64,000 nt of DNA. Origin: Bisporella sp. PMI_857 (lineage: Eukaryota > Ascomycota > Leotiomycetes > Helotiales > Helotiaceae). Made by a program: the position numbers and the translations under genes. Positions 57,701 through 64,000 of this stretch are shown in pieces. Position 1 is the first letter of the stretch, and the number at the start of each line of letters is the position of its first letter. The stretch is from assembly GCA_021307315.1 (NCBI GenBank), contig JAJSPD010000045.1, positions 1 through 64,000 on the forward strand. The letters run 5' to 3'. Below the pieces are notes generated by a model. The model had not been told where the DNA came from and searched no databases. It was given only the letters and a program-made list of their open reading frames with translations.

Positions 57701-58008
57701 TGAATATTCTTCTCGGGATTGGAATAAGTGGTCTATACATGACCGTTCAAGAAGCTAATCATCACCACCACAAACATCCAAATAAAGGCATCAAATACAA
57801 GCCCTATCAGATCGAAGTGAGCGGGACGCTCAAGATCAGCGGCATCACCTTACTTATCACCCTCATAGGGCTCATGATATCAGTGCCTTTGAACAAGTGG
57901 GTGATGAGCCGCAAGATTGGCTGGGGATTGATTACACTATGGAGTGTGAGCACGATCATCAACCTCGTGGTTGAAATTACTGGTGTCTGGGATGATTCTA
58001 CTTCATGA
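54743..58008 (+). CDS. CaCA-superfamily cation/Ca2+ exchanger (NCKX/NCLX type)
   Basis: Exons 54743-54967 and 55021-58008 (53-bp intron) encode 1070 residues. The two alpha-repeats that form the ion pathway are visible: F166-GNGSPDVFS and A936-VGNSLGDLVAD. Each lies within a group of about five or six membrane spans, and an N-terminal span lies at residues about 23-44. Between the groups is a hydrophilic loop of roughly 400 residues, Ser/Pro/Asp-rich with acidic and phosphorylation-prone stretches, plus a further short hydrophobic segment near SIFLLAITLPVVE. Fungal homologues include yeast YDL206W and the family contains human NCLX. It should exchange Ca2+ against Na+, K+ or H+ in an organellar or plasma membrane; which one is not readable. 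Confidence 0.92.
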
Positions 58009-59432
58009 GACACTTCTCTTTTCCTTCACATAGAGTGCCGAGGCATGGCGTTGGTCTAAATACCCCAGAAATTCTGTATTTATGGAGTGTTGTGAGTTCG
58101 TACATAAATGAGTCCGAGAAATAACAACATATTTCATCAAGACCTTCTACGAGTCTAAATGTGAGAACCCTTTCGAGATGAGAAGTAGAAAATGTAAAAC
58201 TGCGGGAGTAAAGTCTCGACGTCTTATCGTCATAAATATCTAGTACATTTTGGCATAACGACACAATGTTCTCTTTTATCTTTGCTTGAGGAATTAATAA
58301 TTTTGCCCCTGAATGGACCATAATTTCAATACCCAGGTAGGCTTAGCGCCTTTAAGCAAGCATATACCATTTGTGACTAAAACCAATATGACTACTAGTG
58401 ACATATTGTATATAAACTGATGGAAACTATTCACGGGAGGCAAATTCCTCCGTTTAGTAAGATACCGTTCAGAGATGGAAAGTACGAGTTTGGCGGCTCT
58501 CTGTCAGTTCGAGCGCACTTCTGGAAAAGGAGGAGATACTCTGGAAAGAGAACACCTCACTCCTCGTGCCCCCAGTACCTTTCAACATTTGTCCCATTTT
58601 GGCACACATGCCAATCCTCAACTAACCAATATCATTCTGCAAGTTTCGAAAATTAAGCGTAAATCTCATGGCTAATGGCCATAGTTCCAATTTCGTGTCG
58701 CTAGTAGCTGGCTCTCAAAACCTGTCCAAGCCAGAGACGAGCCTCGCCGCTTAAAAAGACGCTTATGGCTTCCAGATACGGACCCTGATTTCTTTCTTGA
58801 GCCTGTTCGCCCTTTACATATGCTCATTCTGAATAAATTCTGCGTTGTCCGTCCACAATTTATCATCCATACCAACACCTTCTCTCCTCAAAATGATAAG
58901 TTGGACGGAGGGGATTCAAGGGCCGCATGGGATGTATTGCAGAGGCTGAATGGGAGTTGAGGAGAGTATGTGGTAACATGCAATTGTGGCTTTGAATCGG
59001 GAAGCTCGGTGGGACATAAACATCCACAGATCTTGCCACTACCAGCACAATGTACCATTCTGTCAAGCAGCGAAGAAAATACCTACAAAGCTCGCTTCAC
59101 TAGAATTAATCATACTATATGATTACTTCTGAGCTGAACTGGCAGTAGATGAAGAGACCCCGGCGCATAATGTTGTCATTGTCACGGACTGGCTGCTGGT
59201 CATTCCAAGATCACGCGCGAAGCAAGGTGGCCTTGCGGCCAATGCGACGAGTATGGCTGGTATGGTATGGCTGAAGGAGGAAGAAGGGTTGAAGGAATGA
59301 ATGGAAAAGGGGCCAATGGGATACTTTGTGGGTTTAGTTTAGATGGTAGAAAATAGAGGCTCTCGGCAAACCAAGACCTTCGGAAGGGACGTGGATGGGC
59401 ATAGATGAAACGAATCGGGTAATAGTAGAGCT
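58009..59432. other. intergenic, no gene seen
   Basis: 3' flank of the exchanger (+) and of the CorA-like gene (-). Minus-strand frames at 57998-58321 and 58672-59066 lack similarity and splice support. A possible alternative last exon of the CorA-like gene lies at 59123-59323. Confidence 0.5.
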
Positions 59433-60811
59433 TCATTTCAATTTGCTCACCTCTTTTTTTGTTCTCTTTTCTGTTCTCCAGCTTACTTCCCAATTCGTAA
59501 GTACAAACCAGACCAGAATTACAATAAATGTGGCAGGTAGTGTGAATACCCAATAGACCCAAAACCGATCCTGAATAACATACTCGCCATCCCATTTCAA
59601 AGATGGAACAGAAAATAGAGCAGCGAAGAATGTCCCTGGAAGGAAAATCATTGTCATGACGGCAATCGTCTTCATAGATGAACTGTCCCTCTTTGCTGCT
59701 GCAGCAAGCTCACGGCTTGAATTCGCTAAGTCAGCGTTAATTGCCGAGTCCTCATGTGTGAGGAGGGCGAATATCTAATTTTAGTTAGATTCTCGTTTCC
59801 AAGGAAAATAAAGCATGTAGACGAGATATAGATACGAGAACAGAGAGAACTCACGACAGCAGACAAGCGCTCCGCGCGCACCGTCAAGTATATTAAATAT
59901 TCATTACTAGCATCAGCGCGATAGCTGAGCAGATCTAACGCCTCAAGTAAGTACTCAGTGCTCTTCTCAACGGCCGACCTTGCCTCCGCATTCACCGAGC
60001 TAAGATCCTGACCACTCTTCGTCCGCAGGAAAGCTTTCACGGCCCCAAATAAACGCAAGTGCCGCTGTATGTTCGCTATATCACACTGAACTCTGCCCAG
60101 AAACTGTAGCGCATTGGTGAGGTCGTTCATATCATATCTCTGATTCATAGGAAGATGATAACTCGTCGGACCATGCCTAACCCGGCTTTCCAGCCATTTC
60201 AACGTTGGAATCTGATTTGACTTGAGCTCCGTGTCGTACAGGTCATTATTGTACAAGCTCGCTACATATGGGACGAACACAGGTGAGTGAATGTAGTGCT
60301 TGTTGGACTCAAAAAAAGCTGTCAATCTCGGTAAATAGTTTGGTAGGCGGTTGATGAGGATAGCGTGAGACGTGCAGCTGGTGTAGCTATATGTCCAGAA
60401 CAAGGCGTAGTGAGATGTCCCAAGGTAACACGTCTCGGCTCCTTCATCGGGAATTCTATGAAAACCATCATATTCATGCCCCACAAGATGTAAGACGCCC
60501 TGATCAATGCCCATCATCTTCACAAGGTTGAGGAATTGGCCTTCACCAATGGCAAGCCGATTATCCGTGGATCGTGTGATGTATATCAGTTTGAACGATG
60601 CAGAAAGCCTTGAAGTATAAGCTCGATTGATGAAGCCATCAAGTTCCTTCATTGTTCTGTTCCCGCTGGAACATTTGGCGGGTTCGTCCGCGAATTGTAA
60701 GATGGAAATCGTTGCCAAGAGAGGATGGCTGAGATATGACGAATCGAACATCTGGCTCTTGCGCGTAACATCGTGAAAGTCTTCCAAACTTATTCTGGCC
60801 AGCTCATTCAT
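59433..60811 (-). CDS. CorA-like transporter-domain membrane protein
   Basis: Exons 59855-60811 and 59433-59774 with an 80-bp intron (GTGAGT donor) encode 432 residues. The first 320 residues are soluble, beginning MNELARISLEDFHDVT, and contain a coiled-coil-like stretch just before the membrane. DSSSMKTIAVMTMIFLPGTF opens the first of two spans, the second being FWVYWVFTLPATFIVILVWF. This two-span C-terminus is like CorA/MIT magnesium transporters, but the GMN signature that follows the first span in true CorA is absent, so ion transport is uncertain. A donor at GAG-GTGAGC (59450) and an acceptor at 59324 could give a longer tail ending at 59123. The start at 60811 is the first in-frame ATG. 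Confidence 0.82.
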
Positions 60812-61609
60812 GGTTTGGACATGAGACTTTGTACTTTTTGATAACGGTTCCTCCTAATGTTGCCGTTGAGTGGAAGGCCAATAATAGCTCACGGGATGGT
60901 CTAAGCCACCGAACCACCATTCGTCAGAATTACCCAAAATGGATGTGGTCTCATTACATAAGCACATGGCCCCAACGATCGCAAAAGACCATCCATCTAT
61001 ACTCAGTATGGGCACTTAATGGATTGCCTTTGCCGATGAAGAGATGTGCGTGCTTCAATACTCCCGTGACAATGTCCGTCATAAATAGAGTCGGTTCAAG
61101 GAGACTTGATGCTCAGCTTAGTCTTGGAACCTTCAACGAGTCTCCCTACACAAAAGTGTCGTTTGGTAGAAGTGAAATTAAAGCAACCTTCTGTCTTTAG
61201 ATTGTAACTAACACAAGCAGCTAGCATAAAAATATAATCTCTATCTTTGCAGAGATAGTGGGGAAGTGGGGCTCGCTTAGAAAAGGGGCAGAGGGCTCCC
61301 AATCCGAAGACATTGCCGGTCTTACTCATAAGGACTAATGTCATATCCGCTGAGAATTAAAGCTAAATGATTCTGTTTAATTATGTGATAGGATTGTGCT
61401 GCTATCTTGGACACTAGGGAAAGCCGATGGCTGAAACTTGGCCATTCGTTAAACGATTGGATCTAAATCCTTCCCAAGGCCCACGTCATGATAAACGGGC
61501 ATGGACCAGGCAGCTACTTTAAGCACTACTCTCTGTTTTCATATATTCCTCAGTGATAAACATTAAAATATCAAGATACTCGCATTACAAAGATCACTGA
61601 GTATACATC
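60812..61609. other. divergent intergenic region
   Basis: 798 bp between start codons of the CorA-like gene (-) and the GT28-associated-domain gene (+). A frame at 60829-61200 begins with TTG and has no similarity. No promoter element is recognised with confidence. Confidence 0.5.
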
Positions 61610-62948
61610 ATGAAGCTCAACACCCAAAATGACGGCCGCTCTGATTCTTCTGTTTCTGAGGAGCCATTGACACCTTGTAGCAATATATCATCCAATTTAG
61701 CAAATCCATCTATGAAAGGGGATGGAATATATATGTAAGTCAGCCTTGAGTTAATTTTTAGTTATTCGCATGGATGTAGTGATATATTTCTACTTCGCTG
61801 ACCTCAATTGGGGAGCAGAGCTGAGAAAACGAAACTCTTCTTTGATCAATATGAATATGCACCATCAGTAACTTCCGGATCAGAGTCGCACGAAAGGACA
61901 AATGTTGTCTCGGGTGAAAGCTCTAAATCAAAAGAAGTTTGTTGCACCGTATTTCCTCTCCGTCCGGCTGTGTGGAGTATCGAGGTCAACGACAACGAAA
62001 TAGCGCTGTCGAGCCTCGCAACCATGACTCTGATCAAAGAAGAAAAGGTAAACAAGAGGGATCTGAAGATGTATGCATGCCTCATACAACAGAAACAATC
62101 GGTTCTAACTCAACCAGACATGCACAGATCACAGAATTAGTGGATCGAGGACCAACAGATCCAGTCTCGGGTATCCTATCAGCAACCCATTCTATCATAG
62201 GGGCAGTTTTGATGGGAGTCCTTGATTATCCTATCGAAGTCCACCGCATGGTGAAAGAAGAAACATCCGCCACCGAATTTGCCAAGAACTTCGGCACCGT
62301 TGGTGGAAAGGGGGTTGGTCGTATTGTCGGCGCGGCATTGAGAGCACCGATGGATGTTACCCTGGGTGTTAGTCAGGGATTTCATAACGTGGATAGATTG
62401 ATGGGTGGAGACGTACGGCCGCAGAAGAAAGTCACCGGTATCAAAAGCGGTTCTGAGGCTGCCGTAAAGGTGAGGCTCGATACCAACGACTCTTACTTGT
62501 GCCACGTACTAAAAATGTGTAGGGGCTGGGGTTGGGTATCTGGGATGGCGTAACGGGAATAGTCACAGAGCCGATCAGAGGCGGGAGGACTGGTGGATGG
62601 AAAGGAAGCATAAAGGGAGTGGGAAAGGGACTTCTCGGTGTAGTCTGCAAGCCCGCTGCAGGTACGTAATGTTTATCTCAAGTCTTTGACCTGGTTATTC
62701 AACGCGTCAGAGTTTCTGATGATTGAATAGGCGCAACTGGCCTACCAGCATATCTTTTTAAAGGTGCTTATGAGGAAGTTTGTAAGGTTTCAGGGGCACA
62801 TTCAAGAACGAACGAAGCCGTTATGGCCGCTTTGCTAGATCAAGCAGAAGAAGAGTGGAAGATCAGCACTAGTCAAGTGAGGAGACACGTCGTTCAGGTT
62901 TGGGATAATATGCTTAGAGCAGACAGCGGACATTGGAAATACGAGTAG
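61610..62948 (+). CDS. stand-alone copy of the domain found in fungal GT28 sterol-glucosyltransferase-like proteins
   Basis: Five exons, 61610-61734, 61819-62047, 62128-62469, 62523-62661 and 62731-62948, encode 350 residues; all joins keep frame and all introns (53-84 bp) are consensus. The N-terminal 120 residues are polar and Ser-rich. From about residue 120 the sequence is Gly-rich and amphipathic: GILSATHSIIGAVLMGVLDY, APMDVTLGVSQGFHN, KKVTGIKSG, GIWDGVTGIVTEP, SIKGVGKGLLGVV and LPAYLFKGAYEE. I know this pattern from the non-catalytic region of fungal family-28 glucosyltransferases, where it resembles lipid-associating repeats. No glycosyltransferase fold follows here, so catalysis is not expected; a membrane- or lipid-binding role is inferred. 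Confidence 0.82.
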
Positions 62949-63082
62949 TGTGGCAATTAATCTTGAGACCGAAGGAGGATGTGTCAATTAGTTAGCTAAT
63001 CATCACACAACGCCAACTTGCATTAAGTCTTCGTATGTTTTTACTACGTCCTCACAGGAGTCACTACTCGGAGTCCGTAGAC

Positions 63083-64000
63083 CTAAGAACTTTCCATCCA
63101 TTCCAATCTTAACAATGAGCTTTTTGGGCTTCCCTCCATTCTCTTCTGAGCCTTTGTTTTATCGTCATCGATCGAAACTTCTTTATAACGCCAGTAACTA
63201 CCATTCTCCACTTTGATCCACGCTATCTGCCTTAGCTCCATGGCGTTAAGGGTCTCAAATTTAATAGGCATCATTGCTTTAGATAGCACAACAATCACAT
63301 CTCCTTGTCTCTTAAGTAGGTCAAGGTCTTCGATGAACTCTTGTTGCACGGCATTTGTAACTGCGATTCGAAAAGCCTAGATGATTTCTGCCTGCTTGCG
63401 AGCCGAGATAGCCGCCGATTCATTGCCAAAATCACCAGATTGCTCTAATATGTAGCCTAACAAAGCATCACCAAGGTATCTTGATAATCTTTTATCTGCT
63501 TCCCTAACCGCTCTCTGAATATCTTGTTTTTTAAATGCTTCTGAGATATTGTCAAGACGCAATGGTGCTTGGCTGGATTGCATGGCTAATTGGCGAACCA
63601 ATTGATCTTTAAATTCATGGTTGCACTGTCGTCAGCGGTTCTGAATATCCTGCCACTAGTGTTCTACAGTTCGAAGCATAGCGTACGGAGTGGGAGGCTT
63701 CGGCAGCGGCGATTTATTTCTCTTTGTCTCCTTTTTAGAGTCAATTATCAACTGAGACGATAAATAATAAAGGATCATAAGTGACTTATATTCGTCTACC
63801 TCTAACCCATCCGACTCGGTGTCAGACCCTCCAGATCTATCATGGCCTCTATCAGAGCCTCCACCTCCACCTCCACCTCCACCCTCCGTCCGGGCCATCC
63901 CCGTCACTAGTGCTAGAAAATCCGGTATTATTGGTTGTCTTTGGACTGCAAATTCTGAGGTTCCGGCAGTTTGGTCCCGACAAAGCGCTATTTGAAGGCG
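63083..64000 (-). pseudogene. unknown gene, 5' end outside window, interrupted by in-frame TAG
   Basis: Two exon pieces, 63668-64000 and 63083-63625, are joined by a 42-bp intron with a GTAGAA donor and a CTGAC-containing end. The frame is open to the window edge, so the start lies beyond 64000. The upstream piece contains a run of nine Gly followed by a Ser/Asp/Gly-rich stretch, then EYKSLMILYYLSSQLII and basic residues. The second piece reads through DKRLSRYLGDALLGY and QSGDFGNESAAISARKQAEI, meets TAG at 63379-63377, and continues in the same frame as AFRIAVTNAVQQEFIEDLDL and further to 63083. No alternative intron that removes the TAG and keeps frame was found. I do not recognise the family. 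Confidence 0.6.

Noticed and set aside
57998..58321. 107-codon minus-strand frame with an ATG
   Set aside because: It overlaps the exchanger stop codon in antisense and has no recognised features.
60829..61200. 123-codon plus-strand frame
   Set aside because: Begins with TTG next to the CorA-like start codon; no similarity, so treated as chance.
1..64000. Secondary-metabolite cluster, Starship-type cargo, rRNA, tRNA or CRISPR
   Set aside because: No synthase backbone gene, intact DUF3435 recombinase, RNA gene or repeat-spacer array was seen.

Overview
The window is nuclear DNA of a filamentous ascomycete (Pezizomycotina). The genes have short introns (about 42-106 bp, one of about 174 bp) with GTAAGT-like donors, CTNAC-type branch sites and AG acceptors. 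The gene set is typically fungal: an AA9 polysaccharide monooxygenase, a Zn2Cys6 regulator, a Dal5-type permease, a MICOS subunit, Oct1, condensin Brn1 and BCS1-like AAA proteins. A leotiomycete is my best guess, but it is inference only. All gene models were spliced by hand from splice consensus and reading-frame continuity.

Layout. 1-4.6 kb: gene-free, AT-rich, with two short TA-flanked terminal-inverted-repeat elements. 4.6-5.75 kb: RING protein (+). 6.15-12.6 kb: a possible functional neighbourhood of a secreted AA9 LPMO (-), a monocarboxylate-type MFS transporter (-) and a divergently transcribed Zn2Cys6 factor (+). 12.6-14.65 kb: low-complexity DNA with long purine/pyrimidine strand switches. 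14.66-17.8 kb: a large conserved fungal protein of unknown function (-). 17.8-20.5 kb: intergenic, ending in a MITE beside the stop codon of a membrane-anchored unknown protein (-, 20.5-22.45 kb). 23.87-25.68 kb: Dal5-like permease (+). 25.88-26.64 kb: zinc-finger-like unknown (-). 27.9-28.3 kb: NIF3/PII-like small protein with a GC-AG intron (+). 29.6-31.3 kb: secreted carboxylesterase (+). 31.8-33.4 kb: candidate small secreted protein (-), then two adjacent foldback repeats. 33.4-34.5 kb: C2H2 protein (-). 34.9-38.3 kb: a mitochondrial divergent pair, MIC26/27-type MICOS subunit (-) and OCT1 (+), sharing a 192-bp promoter that holds a perfect 12-bp-arm palindrome. 38.56-40.36 kb: BCS1-like AAA ATPase (-). 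40.4-45.35 kb: gene-poor, with a frameshifted coding relic near 41.7 kb. 45.35-47.0 kb: F-box/2EXR-like protein (-). 48.4-49.96 kb: AIG1-like GTPase ending in a CaaX box (+). 50.6-51.0 kb: poorly defined small spliced gene (-). 51.38-54.16 kb: condensin BRN1 (-), divergent from a CaCA-type Ca2+ exchanger (+, 54.7-58.0 kb) that carries an overlapping uORF. 59.4-60.8 kb: CorA-like membrane protein (-). 61.6-62.95 kb: stand-alone copy of a domain otherwise found in fungal GT28 glucosyltransferases (+). 63.08-64.0 kb: an unknown gene (-) entering from the right edge and interrupted by an in-frame TAG.

Housekeeping genes (BRN1, OCT1, MICOS, the BCS1 type) are interleaved with accessory loci. I saw no rRNA, tRNA or CRISPR. 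The items most worth a second look are the GIMAP-like prenylated GTPase with three chained palindromes upstream, the 59-bp-arm hairpin near 33 kb, the stand-alone GT28-associated domain, the cryptic spliced gene near 50.8 kb, and the palindrome in the MIC26/27-OCT1 bidirectional promoter.
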